Positions 25,645-34,574 of a stretch of DNA of 64,000 bases are shown here, one piece after another. This DNA is from JAFDWR01 sp038216655 (GTDB lineage: Bacteria > Armatimonadota > Fimbriimonadia > Fimbriimonadales > Fimbriimonadaceae): contig JBBQPZ010000001.1 in NCBI GenBank assembly GCA_038216655.1, positions 248,001-312,000 on the forward strand. The letters are read 5' to 3'. Position 1 is the first letter of the stretch. Each line of letters begins with the position of its first letter. A program made the translations under genes and the position numbers. The notes under the pieces were generated by a model. That model made no database searches and was not told the DNA's origin. It saw only the letters and a list, made by a program, of their open reading frames with translations.

Positions 25645-26089
25645 CCCCCGAGCCCACCTGATCCCGGGCGATGACCAAGCCCATCGCCATTCCGACGAAG
25701 AACGTGACCTCCGTCAGCCTCACCTCGTGACCGACCAGGGCCCGCGCGCCCAGTTGCTGCAGGGTGTCCATCAGTCCGAAACCGACCACAAGCGAGGCGA
25801 TCCTTGCCACCCGCCATCCCAGCGTGGGGGACCGCATTCGTGAGCCCGTAAACCATCCGAGGAAAAGAGACCCGACAAGCATCGGCGGGTCCAGCGCCCA
25901 GTAGACCATCCACGGCTCAGCGACACTCTTCGGCATCGTCCGCCTCAATCCGCCGTCAATCAAGGGAAGCAGCACGATGCAAATGCACAGCCAAACCCAA
26001 TACGTCCTCTGCCGTTTCACGAACGGTGAACGAACACCGCTCGATGGGATAGTCGGCTGAACAGAAGAAGAAGGTTCCGGGGCGAGCAT
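25640..26089 (-). CDS. Small membrane protein, function unknown
   Basis: A 149-aa product with four likely membrane helices (near 30-48, 63-80, 92-108 and 122-140) after a Pro/Ser-rich cytoplasmic N-terminus. No motif that I recognise is present. The stop codon lies inside the downstream nine-base repeat block. The start ATG at 26089 (MLAPEPSSS) is the first in frame. Confidence 0.65.
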   Translation of the reverse strand: MLAPEPSSSVQPTIPSSGVRSPFVKRQRTYWVWLCICIVLLPLIDGGLRRTMPKSVAEPWMVYWALDPPMLVGSLFLGWFTGSRMRSPTLGWRVARIASLVVGFGLMDTLQQLGARALVGHEVRLTEVTFFVGMAMGLVIARDQVGSGA

Positions 26090-26103
26090 GGTCAGGCTTC
26101 TAT

Positions 26104-26354
26104 GCCTCAGGATACGTCATCGCGAAATGAAAGCACTCACCCAAACCTGCGCTGGAGGCGACCCACCCCGAGTCCATCCCCAGCTTGATGCCTCAGGACA
26201 CGTCCAATTGCAACCCGACGAACCGCCTCAACCCGTGTCCTGAGGCTTCCGCCACCGAGTCCGGAACCGCGGGCCCCAAACCCGTCGAACCCTAGCCTCA
26301 GGACACGGGCTCGGTAGTTTACGTGTCCGAGGAGTCGACGTGTCCTGAGGCATC
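26104..26354. repeat. Dispersed direct and inverted copies of GCCTCAGGACACG
   Basis: The 360-base spacer upstream of sucD has no gene but carries five copies of a 13-base sequence: forward at 26104 (one mismatch), 26190 and 26295, and inverted at 26234 and 26339. The copies at 26187-26204 and 26337-26354 are exact inverted repeats over 18 bases. A partial inverted copy is at 26322. The spacing is irregular (roughly 85, 45, 60 and 45 bases). Confidence 0.85.
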
Positions 26355-26449
26355 CCAAATTATCGGCGAGAAGGCGAGGGCGAATCCGAACCAAACCGAA
26401 CCAACCCCAACCAACCCAAACCTCCCCGAGAAGGTAACCTCTGCCCCGT

Positions 26450-27337
26450 ATGTCCATCCTCGTCGATAAGAACACCAAGGTTGTCGTCTGCGGCATGACC
26501 GGCCGCGAGGGCGGCTTTCACACTGGCCAGATGATCGAGTACGGCACGAACGTTGTCGCTGGCGTCACCCCGGGTAAGGGCGGAACCGTGCACCTGGGCG
26601 TCCCTGTTTTCGACACCGTCGAGGAGGCCGTCCACGCCACCGGAGCCAACGCGGGCCTGATCTTTGTCCCCGCGCCCTACGCCGCCGACTCGGTGCTCGA
26701 ATGCTCCGCCGCGGGTCTTCCCTTCACGACGCTGATCACCGAAGGGCTGCCGATTCAAGATTCTGTTCGCGTCGTCAACGAGCTCAAGGCGCGCAAGACG
26801 ATGCGGCTCCTCGGCGGCAACTGCGCGGGGATCATCACCCCCGGCAAGTGCAAGATGGGCATCATGCCGGGGCACATTTTCAAGCCCGGACCCGTGGGCA
26901 TGGTCAGCCGCTCCGGCACGCTGACTTACGAGGTCGTGTGGGAAATGACCCGCGCCGACTTTGGCCAGACCACTTGCGTCGGCATCGGCGGTGACCCTCT
27001 TCCGGGCCTGCGATTCCTCGACATCATGCAGATGTTCGAAGCCGACCCCGCGACCCAGGCGGTCGTGATGGTCGGCGAGATCGGCGGGACCGACGAGGAA
27101 GCTGCCGCCGAGTTCATCAAGACAATGAAGAAGCCGGTGGTTGGCTTCATCTCGGGACGTACGGCACCTCCCGGCAAGCGCATGGGCCACGCCGGCGCGA
27201 TCGTCTCCGGCGGCAAGGGCACGGCGCAGAGCAAGGTGGACGCCCTGCTCGCGGCGGGTGCGAAGGTTGCGGATAAGACTACCGACGTGCCCAAGCTCCT
27301 GGCGGAAGTGATGAGCGCGGTCGGCGCCCGAGGCTAA
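26450..27337 (+). CDS. sucD: Succinate-CoA ligase alpha subunit
   Basis: The ADP/GDP-forming TCA-cycle enzyme subunit that carries the phospho-histidine. The 295-aa length is normal. CoA is bound by the N-terminal Rossmann domain (VCGMTGREGGFHT, VTPGKGG). The active-site histidine is His247 in KRMGHAGAIVSGG. GGNCAGIITPGKCKMGIMP is the conserved mid segment. The beta-subunit gene sucC, normally upstream, is not in the window; a repeat-rich spacer lies there instead. Confidence 0.95.
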   Translation: MSILVDKNTKVVVCGMTGREGGFHTGQMIEYGTNVVAGVTPGKGGTVHLGVPVFDTVEEAVHATGANAGLIFVPAPYAADSVLECSAAGLPFTTLITEGLPIQDSVRVVNELKARKTMRLLGGNCAGIITPGKCKMGIMPGHIFKPGPVGMVSRSGTLTYEVVWEMTRADFGQTTCVGIGGDPLPGLRFLDIMQMFEADPATQAVVMVGEIGGTDEEAAAEFIKTMKKPVVGFISGRTAPPGKRMGHAGAIVSGGKGTAQSKVDALLAAGAKVADKTTDVPKLLAEVMSAVGARG

Positions 27338-27364
27338 CCCATGGCATCGCGCGAAGTTCGCCAA

Positions 27365-27380
27365 GCCGTATTTGTACGGC
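27365..27380. terminator. Hairpin after sucD
   Basis: GCCGTA and TACGGC form a six-pair stem with a TTTG loop 28 bases after the sucD stop. No T-tract follows, so termination is only possible. Confidence 0.35.
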
Positions 27381-27406
27381 GTGAACGATCGTAAAGCGCA
27401 GTGACC

Positions 27407-27527
27407 CCGGAGCGTGGACCTCCGGTCCGCAACCCGTCAAAGGGACGTCCCGTCCCGCGTACCAGTCTGAAATGCGGGGACCGGAGGTCCCCATGACGGG
27501 GAGCGGACCGGGAGGTCCGCGCTCCGG
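27407..27527. repeat. Long imperfect inverted repeat with nested palindromes
   Basis: The arms 27407-27430 and 27503-27527 are inverted copies over about 24 bases with one substitution and one extra base. Inside lie two smaller palindromes, GGGACGTCCC at 27442-27451 and GGGGACC-GGA-GGTCCCC at 27476-27492. The motif GGACCTCCGGTCC recurs in each. The element fills the spacer between the convergent sucD and hydrolase genes and looks like a small non-autonomous palindromic element. Confidence 0.82.
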
Positions 27528-28190
27528 TCAGTTCGTTTCGAGGTTGGCGATCCAGGCGGCGATCGCCGAGCGCATCTCGGCCTCGACGTCCTTCTTCGTC
27601 CGTCCCGACGTCTTCTTCACGCCATAGCTGTGGTCCGCGCCCTCGACCCAGTGGAGCGTCCAGATCTTCGGATCCAACGTGAGAACGATGCGGTCCATGA
27701 TCGCCGGAGTGCAGAACTCGTCGTGCGTTCCATTGAACTGCAGCGTCCGCGTCCGAATCTGAGGAAGGTGGGCATCGCGCAGCTTCTCCAACTGGCCGGG
27801 CGGGTGCAAGGGATAGCTGCAAAGCAACAACCCGTCGGCGGATGGACCTTCTGCCTCAAGCATCGAAGCCACGCGCCCACCCATCGAATGGCCCCCGATG
27901 ACCAGCGTGGACGGCGTCATCCTTTCCCTCACGGAGGAAGTCACGTCGCGGTAGGCCTGAACCAGCGTCGGCATGCGGTCGGGCATCCCCTTGCCCTGGG
28001 CTCGATAAGGGAAGTTGAAGCGGACCCCACTTGCCCCGGCCTCCCGAAGAAAGGCGGAGAGCCAGAGCAGGGTCTTCGAATCCATGCCGCTGCCCGCGCC
28101 ATGGGCGAGGATCGCCACAATGCCGCCCGCGCCTTCGTCGGCAACAACCGGAAGCTCGACACCTTTCGATTGGACGGTCCACTGCCCCAT
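27528..28190 (-). CDS. KANL3/Tex30-type alpha/beta-hydrolase
   Basis: A 220-aa cytoplasmic hydrolase. It has the LAHGAGSGMDS oxyanion region (residues 28-38), the GGHSMGGRVASML nucleophile elbow (Ser102), a likely acid in NGTHDEF and a likely His in GADHSYG. RFNFPYRAQGKG near 57-68 is typical of the KANL3/Tex30 subgroup. No substrate is known for bacterial members. The start ATG is 48 bases from the divergent cysteine desulfurase gene. Confidence 0.88.
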   Translation of the reverse strand: MGQWTVQSKGVELPVVADEGAGGIVAILAHGAGSGMDSKTLLWLSAFLREAGASGVRFNFPYRAQGKGMPDRMPTLVQAYRDVTSSVRERMTPSTLVIGGHSMGGRVASMLEAEGPSADGLLLCSYPLHPPGQLEKLRDAHLPQIRTRTLQFNGTHDEFCTPAIMDRIVLTLDPKIWTLHWVEGADHSYGVKKTSGRTKKDVEAEMRSAIAAWIANLETN

Positions 28191-28238
28191 GCCTCAAGTG
28201 TAACCGGGGCGATTGGGTTCGTATAAGCTATTAGGCGA

Positions 28239-29297
28239 ATGTTGAGTACCGAGCGCTATTTCGACCACGCGGCCTCCACGCCGGTCGATCCGCGCGTGCG
28301 GGAGGCGATGCTTCCCTACTTGGACTTCGCCTGCGGCAACCCGAGTTCGCTGCACGACGCGGGACGCCAGGCCAGATGGGCAGTTGAGCAGGCGACCGGC
28401 CAGCTAGCCGCGCTCCTGGAAGTCGCGCCGGAGCAAATCTACTTCACCTCCGGCGCGACGGAGTCGAATAACTGGGTCCTCAATGCGGCGGCGGCGTGGG
28501 CAATCAGCCCCTTCGAGCACAGCGCCATGCGCGAACCTGCCCTCGCCCGAGGGGCAGTGCTGCTGCCCAACCACGGAACGGTGCTCGGAGCCGGGAGCGC
28601 GACGGAAGGGATCTCCGTGATGTCGGTCAACAACGAGACGGGCACGCGGTGGGACGTCCGGGAAGTCGCTCACGCGGCAAAGATTCGTCATGCGGATGTG
28701 ACGCAGTCGGTCGGCAAGCTCCCGCTGGCGCTCCCGGAGCTCGACTTCGCAAGTCTCACCAGCCACAAGTTCTACGGCCCGAAAGGCGTCGGGGCGCTGT
28801 ACTGCCGAGACACGCCGCCGCCTCCCCTCATCTTTGGGGGCGAACAGCAAAATGGAGCACGCGGGGGGACGCTCAACGTTCCGGGGATCGTGGGGATGGG
28901 CCTCGCGGCAGAGATTGCGCGCGAAGAGATGGAAGCCGACCACTGCCATGCCGTTGAACTGCGGGAGACGGTGCTCCACGAACTTAGGTCGGTAAATGAC
29001 TGGCAGGTTAACGGGGGCAATGAGGTTTCGCCCTTCATCCTGAGCCTTAGCTTCCTCGGGATCGAGGGCGAGACTCTCGTCGTCGAGCTCGATCGAGCCG
29101 GTTTCGGGGTGAGCGCGGGGGCCGCATGCTCCTCAAGATCAACCGAGCCGAGTCACGTTCTCATCGCTCTGGGACTTTTGCCAGCCTTGCAGAGGGGCAC
29201 GATTCGGGTATCTTTTGGTCGCTCAAATACACGAGAGGCAACACGACAACTTGCAAACGAGATTGCGAGAATCGTCGAAAAACTTCGTACTATATAG
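28239..29297 (+). CDS. Cysteine desulfurase-like class V aminotransferase
   Basis: A PLP enzyme that should release sulfur from cysteine for Fe-S clusters or tRNA thiolation. It starts YFDHAASTPVDPRVREAM, and the PLP lysine is Lys177 in SHKFYGPKGVG. The sulfur-carrying loop is SAGAACSSRS with Cys297. At 352 aa it is shorter than NifS/IscS (about 385-400). A section after residue 85 is reduced: the strand before ISPFEHSAM is abbreviated. No iscU or sufE gene is adjacent, so IscS-like or other use cannot be told apart. Confidence 0.87.
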   Translation: MLSTERYFDHAASTPVDPRVREAMLPYLDFACGNPSSLHDAGRQARWAVEQATGQLAALLEVAPEQIYFTSGATESNNWVLNAAAAWAISPFEHSAMREPALARGAVLLPNHGTVLGAGSATEGISVMSVNNETGTRWDVREVAHAAKIRHADVTQSVGKLPLALPELDFASLTSHKFYGPKGVGALYCRDTPPPPLIFGGEQQNGARGGTLNVPGIVGMGLAAEIAREEMEADHCHAVELRETVLHELRSVNDWQVNGGNEVSPFILSLSFLGIEGETLVVELDRAGFGVSAGAACSSRSTEPSHVLIALGLLPALQRGTIRVSFGRSNTREATRQLANEIARIVEKLRTI

Positions 29298-29423
29298 CAG
29301 GATGTGCGAAGTGCCGCAACGATTCGTGCCACTTCGCTCGTCTTAAGGAAGGTTGGCACGCAGTGTGCAACCCTTGAGCTCCACGGGAACTACTTTCGAA
29401 TGCCGATGGTTCCTGTGTGAAGC

Positions 29424-29451
29424 TTGACGGTTTTACACAAATGTGTTAGTT
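29424..29451 (+). promoter_or_regulatory. Candidate sigma-70 promoter upstream of the primary sigma gene
   Basis: In the 305-base gap before the sigma gene, TTGACG (29424-29429) and TTAGTT (29446-29451) lie 16 bases apart. The -35 is one base from consensus, the -10 is weak. Nothing else recognisable is seen in the gap. The call is by eye only. Confidence 0.35.
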
Positions 29452-29602
29452 TCGGGTAGCAGAGTTTGCAGAGTCGCTGACGCTCTTCCCAACGGATTGA
29501 CGATGAGCGCTCGCGAAATTCGAGTGTAGCGTAATTTGCTGCGCAAAGACTTCGTAGATAAAACAGAGTTCTCCGCTTGATACATTGGAGGTTATTGAAA
29601 TA

Positions 29603-30643
29603 ATGCCAGTCGAAAATGGGTTAGCAACGCAACCGCGAAGAGGCCGCGCCATTACTGTCCGCACGCCGGGCCGGCACTCGTTCGTCGAAGCGTCTGCAAA
29701 CCCGATCCTTGAAGATCCCGCCGCGGAACCGGCAGATGACGATCTTCTAGAACTGGATGCCGCGGACGAGGAGTCCGAGGAAGAAGCTCCGCCAGTACAC
29801 GACGACTCGGAAGAGTTGGAAATGTGGATGCGGCAGACCCGCCGTGCCCAGCTCCTCACGCCGGAGCAGGAAGTTGATCTCGCCCGTAAGGTGCAGGCCG
29901 GAGACATGTACGCCAAGAAGGTTCTCATCGAGAGCAACCTCCGACTCGTCGTGTCGATCGCCAAGAAGTACAACGCTCGAGGAATTCCTCTCGCCGACCT
30001 GATCCAAGAGGGCAACCTCGGTCTGATCCGGGCGGTCGAGAAGTTCGACTGGCGCAAGGGTTTCCGATTCAGCACGTACGCCACCTGGTGGATTCGCCGA
30101 GCCATCGCTCGTGCGATCATCAACCAGGGCCGCACGATCCGAATCCCGGTCTACGTCGCCGAACTGATCAACAAGGTCGTCAAGACCGCGTCGCGGCTCC
30201 AGCAGGAGCTTCAGCGCGAGGCGACGGAAGAGGAGATTAGCCGCGAAGTCGGGCTGTCGGTCGACCGCGTCCGAGAAATGATGCGCGTCGCCGTTGAGCC
30301 GATCTCACTTGAGACGCCGGTCGGTGAAAAGGACAACTCGTCCATCGGGGACTTCGTGCAGAGCACGAACATGCCGACGCCGGGAGACGTGACCTGGTCG
30401 CTGATCCGCCGCGAGGAGATCGATGGCATTCTCGGACGACTTACGTCGCGAGAGCGAGACGTCGTTCGACTCCGGTTCGGCCTCGACGATGGCCGTAGCC
30501 GCACCTTGGAAGAGGTCGGCAGCGAGCTCAACGTCACCCGCGAGCGCGTTCGGCAGATTGAGCTTCGCGCGATGAAGAAGCTGCGCCACATCGGCCAGGA
30601 GCTAAGCTCCCAAGGCTTCACGATCACGCCGACGCCTCAGTAG
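29603..30643 (+). CDS. rpoD: RNA polymerase primary sigma factor
   Basis: A 346-aa sigma-70 group 1/2 factor. After an acidic variable N-terminus it has region 1.2 (LLTPEQEVDLARKVQAGD), region 2 (NLRLVVSIAKKY, LIQEGNLGLIRAVEKFDW, FSTYATWWIRRAIARAI), region 3 and region 4, ending with TLEEVGSELNVTRERVRQIE. No large region 1.1 or non-conserved insertion is present. The ATG at 29603 follows GGAGG by eleven bases; a TTG at 29585 is less likely because it overlaps that GGAGG. A terminator follows directly. It is probably SigA, but a group 2 paralogue cannot be excluded from one window. Confidence 0.93.
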   Translation: MPVENGLATQPRRGRAITVRTPGRHSFVEASANPILEDPAAEPADDDLLELDAADEESEEEAPPVHDDSEELEMWMRQTRRAQLLTPEQEVDLARKVQAGDMYAKKVLIESNLRLVVSIAKKYNARGIPLADLIQEGNLGLIRAVEKFDWRKGFRFSTYATWWIRRAIARAIINQGRTIRIPVYVAELINKVVKTASRLQQELQREATEEEISREVGLSVDRVREMMRVAVEPISLETPVGEKDNSSIGDFVQSTNMPTPGDVTWSLIRREEIDGILGRLTSRERDVVRLRFGLDDGRSRTLEEVGSELNVTRERVRQIELRAMKKLRHIGQELSSQGFTITPTPQ

Positions 30644-30665
30644 GCATCCGCCACACTCAGGAAAG

Positions 30666-30700
30666 GCCTCTGCAGACTCTCTGCAGAGGCTTTTCAGTTT
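30666..30700 (+). terminator. Intrinsic terminator after rpoD
   Basis: GCCTCTGCAG and CTGCAGAGGC form a perfect ten-pair stem around ACTCT, followed by TTTTCAGTTTT. It starts 22 bases after the sigma stop and abuts the stop codon of the convergent protease gene. Confidence 0.9.
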
Positions 30701-32607
30701 TACGCAGCTGGAAAAACGCGCGATGCCTGCACCTCGGCAAGCTTGCCCCGCCAAGCTCGGGTGTTCTTGGGCACAAAAACCTGGGCAGTCGTTGGCAAGG
30801 CGGCACGCTCGGAGATGAGGTGAGCCAGGTGATCCCGATCCATCCCTGGCGTTCCGCCCTCAACCATGGTAGCGACCAAGATGAGAAGGGCATGTCCCGT
30901 CGGAGCGATCTTCTTAACCAGGTACGCCTCGCTCAACCCCTGAATTCTGGAAAGAGAAACTCGAAACTGATCGACGGTCACGGCGTCCAACCCGTGCGGC
31001 TCAAGCGTGTCCTTGAGCGACATGATGGTCGCCTGCACCTGTACCACTTCTCCCAGTTCTACAAACTCGATCTCTTCGTCTGCGAGCCGTGCGAGCAGAG
31101 CCTGATCGCCGGACAGGTATGCAAGCTTCATAAGCAATGGAATGACGGACTCGCTGTGGCTAGGATTCAATGTCAGCACCTTGCGCAAATATGGCTCCGC
31201 GGCTTGGTCGTCCTGAGCGGCTAACAGCGTGCCCATCAGCAAGTTAGCCATCGCGTCCTCGGGATAGTCAGCCACTACTTGGCGAACTAGCGGCCACGAA
31301 ACCTCGATGGGAGCAAGGTCGTAAGTCAACGATGCGATCTTCATTCGATCAAGCGTCGAAGGGTATTCCTTGGCGACCAGCCGTGCTTGCTCCTTTCGCA
31401 ATTCCGCAATCCGGATGTGCTCCGACTTCCATGGACCTTCCAAACGCAATCCGACATCCTCGCTCAGCAGCAATTCCACCGAGCGCAAGTTCGAGCCGAA
31501 GAAGCTCTCAGCCGCTGATGGCTCAGCGAGGCTCTGTAGTTGGGCGGCACTTGGAGGCTCCGCTCCAATTGCGTCCAACCTTTCCCGCAACGTAGGGTGG
31601 GTGCTATAGACCTCAGGTGCTCGCATCAATTCGGCTGCAAGGTAGCGCTCAATGAAGGGCAAAGGCGTACCGGTCCGTAGTTCAGTCGCTACTTGGGCCA
31701 GCAGATTCGAAGGAGGGGAAGGCTCAAGTGAGACCAACCGATTCATCTCGGCATCCATCATTTGCCGAAACCAGGGATTCAAGTAGCTGAAGCGAGACGT
31801 GGTTTCAGCGGCCAGCTCCTTCCCAACAGTTTCGGCCTCCATCCTATCGGCATCAAACTCGTGCTCTCGCATCATCGCCAGCGTCTGAGCTTGAAATCGA
31901 GGTTGGTACCACATAAGAAACGGCATCAGAATCCACGCGCCAAAGAGCCTTCCCCCACCAAATTCCTCGTAGAGGACGGTCCAAGTTCGCTGAATGCGAC
32001 TTACCCATGCGCCAAACCTCCCGTGATTACCAGACAGGTGTCCCAGTTCGTGGGCAATCACGCCGTAGGCCGCTTCAGGGGTCAGCACATGAAGCAGCGG
32101 CAACCCCATGAACAGAGTGTTCCCAAAGCCGCCGAAGAGCCCCCAGCGGGGGATTTGTGCCGCGGATGCGTTCATCTCCCAGGTCAAGTAGACCCTCGGA
32201 CGAGCCGTCCCAATCCGATCTGCGAGGGCCTCCACTTTCGCATGAATCTCTGGGTACCGCTTCGGGTCCAAGATCAAGCCCTGGGGCCTCGCAATGCCAA
32301 CCGTAATCGAGCGCAAGAGGGCGAGGCAAATCAACCCGAGAACAATGATCGCCAGACCAAAATTGGTGGCATGGCCCGTAACGATCAAGTATGCGATCAG
32401 GACAATCGCGGAAATAGTCAGGAGGGTCAAGAAGCCGATGTACGCGTAACCAATGTAGATCATTCGCCGGACGCGAGATCGATACGATTGCGGATCGCGT
32501 CGAGCCAGGCTGGCTTCCTTCTCGGCAAGCGCCTTTAGGAACGCGCTGTGCCGCTTCGCCACACCGATTCGTTCCTGCAAATTTCCACTCCGCTCGAAAC
32601 TGACCAC
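30700..32607 (-). CDS. Membrane M48-family metallopeptidase with C-terminal repeats
   Basis: A 635-aa HtpX/Ste24-like protease. Two membrane helices lie near residues 50-75 and 80-100. The zinc motif is IAHELGHLSGNH (HExxH near 184-188) and the third ligand lies in HEFDADRME near 250. A further hydrophobic segment is near 218-232. The last 250 residues look like helical TPR-type repeats (for example MANLLMGTLLAAQDDQAAEP and VLTLNPSHSESVIPLL). Family members degrade misfolded membrane proteins; the repeat domain suggests partner or substrate binding. Confidence 0.87.
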   Translation of the reverse strand: MVSFERSGNLQERIGVAKRHSAFLKALAEKEASLARRDPQSYRSRVRRMIYIGYAYIGFLTLLTISAIVLIAYLIVTGHATNFGLAIIVLGLICLALLRSITVGIARPQGLILDPKRYPEIHAKVEALADRIGTARPRVYLTWEMNASAAQIPRWGLFGGFGNTLFMGLPLLHVLTPEAAYGVIAHELGHLSGNHGRFGAWVSRIQRTWTVLYEEFGGGRLFGAWILMPFLMWYQPRFQAQTLAMMREHEFDADRMEAETVGKELAAETTSRFSYLNPWFRQMMDAEMNRLVSLEPSPPSNLLAQVATELRTGTPLPFIERYLAAELMRAPEVYSTHPTLRERLDAIGAEPPSAAQLQSLAEPSAAESFFGSNLRSVELLLSEDVGLRLEGPWKSEHIRIAELRKEQARLVAKEYPSTLDRMKIASLTYDLAPIEVSWPLVRQVVADYPEDAMANLLMGTLLAAQDDQAAEPYLRKVLTLNPSHSESVIPLLMKLAYLSGDQALLARLADEEIEFVELGEVVQVQATIMSLKDTLEPHGLDAVTVDQFRVSLSRIQGLSEAYLVKKIAPTGHALLILVATMVEGGTPGMDRDHLAHLISERAALPTTAQVFVPKNTRAWRGKLAEVQASRVFPAA

Positions 32608-32643
32608 CGTTCCGGTACTTTACTCCTAGTCCCGAGCAAAATG

Positions 32644-33744
32644 CTACGGCTTCACGATTCGCGGGAGAAGAGGCGATACACGTGTCGTGACCTCGTAGTT
32701 GATCGTGTCTGACTGGGAAGCCACCTGCTCCGCGGTGATCCGCTCTGGACCCTGCTCACCGAGAAGCACGACCTCATCCTCCGACTTCGCCGTCGGGACC
32801 GAACTCAGGTCGATCGCGAACATATTCATCGCCACTCGGCCCAGCACCCTACAGTGAGATCCGCCAGCCAAGACTTCCCCACAATTCGACAAGCTCCGCG
32901 CAAAACCGTCGCTGTATCCCTGAGGCACGATGCCGATCCGCATTTCGCGGTCAGTAACAAACGTCAATCCGTATCCGATCGGATGTCCCGCAGGCAGCGT
33001 CTTCACTTGAGCCAAGTGGCTGACCCACTGCATCGCCGGCTTCAGATCCAAAGACGCATGCGTCCGAGCCAGCGCCTCTGACGGATATAGGCCGTACAAG
33101 CCCACTCCAAGCCGCACGACGTCGATCGGGCGAGTTGAAGGCGTCTCCATTGTCATCAGTCCCGAAGTGGCCGACAAATGCCGCGCGATCCCCGGATAGC
33201 CCGCCATCTCCACCAGGGCGTGGGCCTCGTCGAACACGGACCGCTGCGCGTACGCGTGTCCGAGGTCAGTTGTGTCCTCGATGTTGGCGTAGTGCCCGTA
33301 CACCCCAACTAGCTCAGCGCCGCTCGTCCGAATCCGCTCCACAATCTCCGAAACCTGGGACGGCAAAGTCCCCTGCCGGCCCAGCAAGGCGTCGATCTTC
33401 AGATGCACCCGCGCTCCCCGCATCTCGCCGAGCCTTTCCGTGTCGTAGACCGCCAGCTCTGCTCCAAGATCAACAGCCTCCTGCACCGAGTCCCGCGGCA
33501 CGTACCCAAGCAGCAGCACCGGCAGCTGCGTCACCGTGCGAAGCAACCTCAGCTCATCGAGGTCGTCGACTTGGAAATAATCGACCAAGCCGTCCAGTAT
33601 CTGCACAACTTCGCGCATGCCATGGCCATAGGCGTTACCCTTGACCACGGCGGCGACTTTCGCTCCGCTTGGCACGAGCGTCCGCAGCGCGGCGAGGTTG
33701 TGTCGAAGTGCCGAGGCCGAGAGCCGCACTTCCGAGAGGTTCAA
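32644..33744 (-). CDS. alr: Alanine racemase
   Basis: A PLP enzyme that makes D-alanine for peptidoglycan. The PLP lysine is Lys35 in VVKGNAYGHG and the second base is the Tyr near 257 in GYGLTF. RLGVGLYGLYPS and GRVAMNMFAIDLS are standard family segments, and 366 aa is the normal length. The start is a TTG whose last two bases overlap the TGA of murI, so the two peptidoglycan-precursor racemase genes are translationally coupled. Confidence 0.95.
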   Translation of the reverse strand: MNLSEVRLSASALRHNLAALRTLVPSGAKVAAVVKGNAYGHGMREVVQILDGLVDYFQVDDLDELRLLRTVTQLPVLLLGYVPRDSVQEAVDLGAELAVYDTERLGEMRGARVHLKIDALLGRQGTLPSQVSEIVERIRTSGAELVGVYGHYANIEDTTDLGHAYAQRSVFDEAHALVEMAGYPGIARHLSATSGLMTMETPSTRPIDVVRLGVGLYGLYPSEALARTHASLDLKPAMQWVSHLAQVKTLPAGHPIGYGLTFVTDREMRIGIVPQGYSDGFARSLSNCGEVLAGGSHCRVLGRVAMNMFAIDLSSVPTAKSEDEVVLLGEQGPERITAEQVASQSDTINYEVTTRVSPLLPRIVKP

Positions 33745-34529
33745 ATCTCCACGACCTCGAGCGGGAGATCCTCGCCCGCAAGCCGCCGCGCGAAGCTCGC
33801 GTATCCTGCCGTCAAGTCGGTCACGTGGTACAGACGCTCGCCGTGCCGCCCAAGCTGCGAGGCGTGTTCTGGATGCCGCTCAAGGTAGTCGGCCAGTTTA
33901 TCCGGGACTACCTCGTCCTGCGAGATCACTCGCGCGTCGATCCTCGCCCGGATCTGATCCTTGATCAGGCTGTAATGCGTGCATCCGAGAATCAATGAAT
34001 CCACGCGACCCCGCAACTGCGCGAGATAGTCGTCCAGCACCGGCTCGATGTACTTCAAACCATCGTTCTCGATCAAAGGCACCAGCAACGGAGCGGCCTG
34101 CTGCAATACCTCCGCATCCGGAGAGCGGAGGTGAATCTCCCTGGCGTATGCCCCGCTCTCCACCGTACTGGCGGTTGCCAGCACGCCCACACGGCGAATT
34201 CCGTGCGAGGTGGCTTCCTCCGCAGCGGGAATCACCACCCCAAGCACGCGGCGGTCGGGATAGAACTGCGGCAAATACTCCTGTTGACTCTTCCGAAGTG
34301 CTTCCGATGACGCCGTATTACATGCGAGGACTACGAGGTGGCAGTTGTTCGCAAAGAGATAGGTCAACGCTTCGGAGGTGAATTGATGGATCGTCGCTTG
34401 CGATCGATTTCCGTAAGGCACCCGCTTCGTGTCGCCGAGATAGAGGTAGTCATACTCCGGCAGACGCGCCATGATTGCCCTCGCGATGGAAAGCCCGCCC
34501 AATCCGGAATCGAAAACGCCGATGCGCAT
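33741..34529 (-). CDS. murI: Glutamate racemase
   Basis: Makes D-glutamate for peptidoglycan. The 262-aa product begins MRIGVFDSGLGGLSIARAI. The two catalytic cysteines are Cys70 in LACNTASS and Cys183 in GCTHYSLI. DTKRVPYGNRS near 33-43 is the conserved substrate loop. The frame runs open to 34697 into the divergent regulator gene, but the ATG at 34529 fits the family exactly. It is coupled to alr by a four-base overlap. Confidence 0.96.
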   Translation of the reverse strand: MRIGVFDSGLGGLSIARAIMARLPEYDYLYLGDTKRVPYGNRSQATIHQFTSEALTYLFANNCHLVVLACNTASSEALRKSQQEYLPQFYPDRRVLGVVIPAAEEATSHGIRRVGVLATASTVESGAYAREIHLRSPDAEVLQQAAPLLVPLIENDGLKYIEPVLDDYLAQLRGRVDSLILGCTHYSLIKDQIRARIDARVISQDEVVPDKLADYLERHPEHASQLGRHGERLYHVTDLTAGYASFARRLAGEDLPLEVVEI

Positions 34530-34574
34530 GCCTCTAGTTTGACCGTTCGGCCCGCGTTGTGCGTTAATGAGGGT

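Noticed and set aside
27334..27822. 162-codon minus-strand frame crossing the palindromic element
   Set aside because: It overlaps the hydrolase gene in another frame and is kept open only by the GC-rich palindromes.
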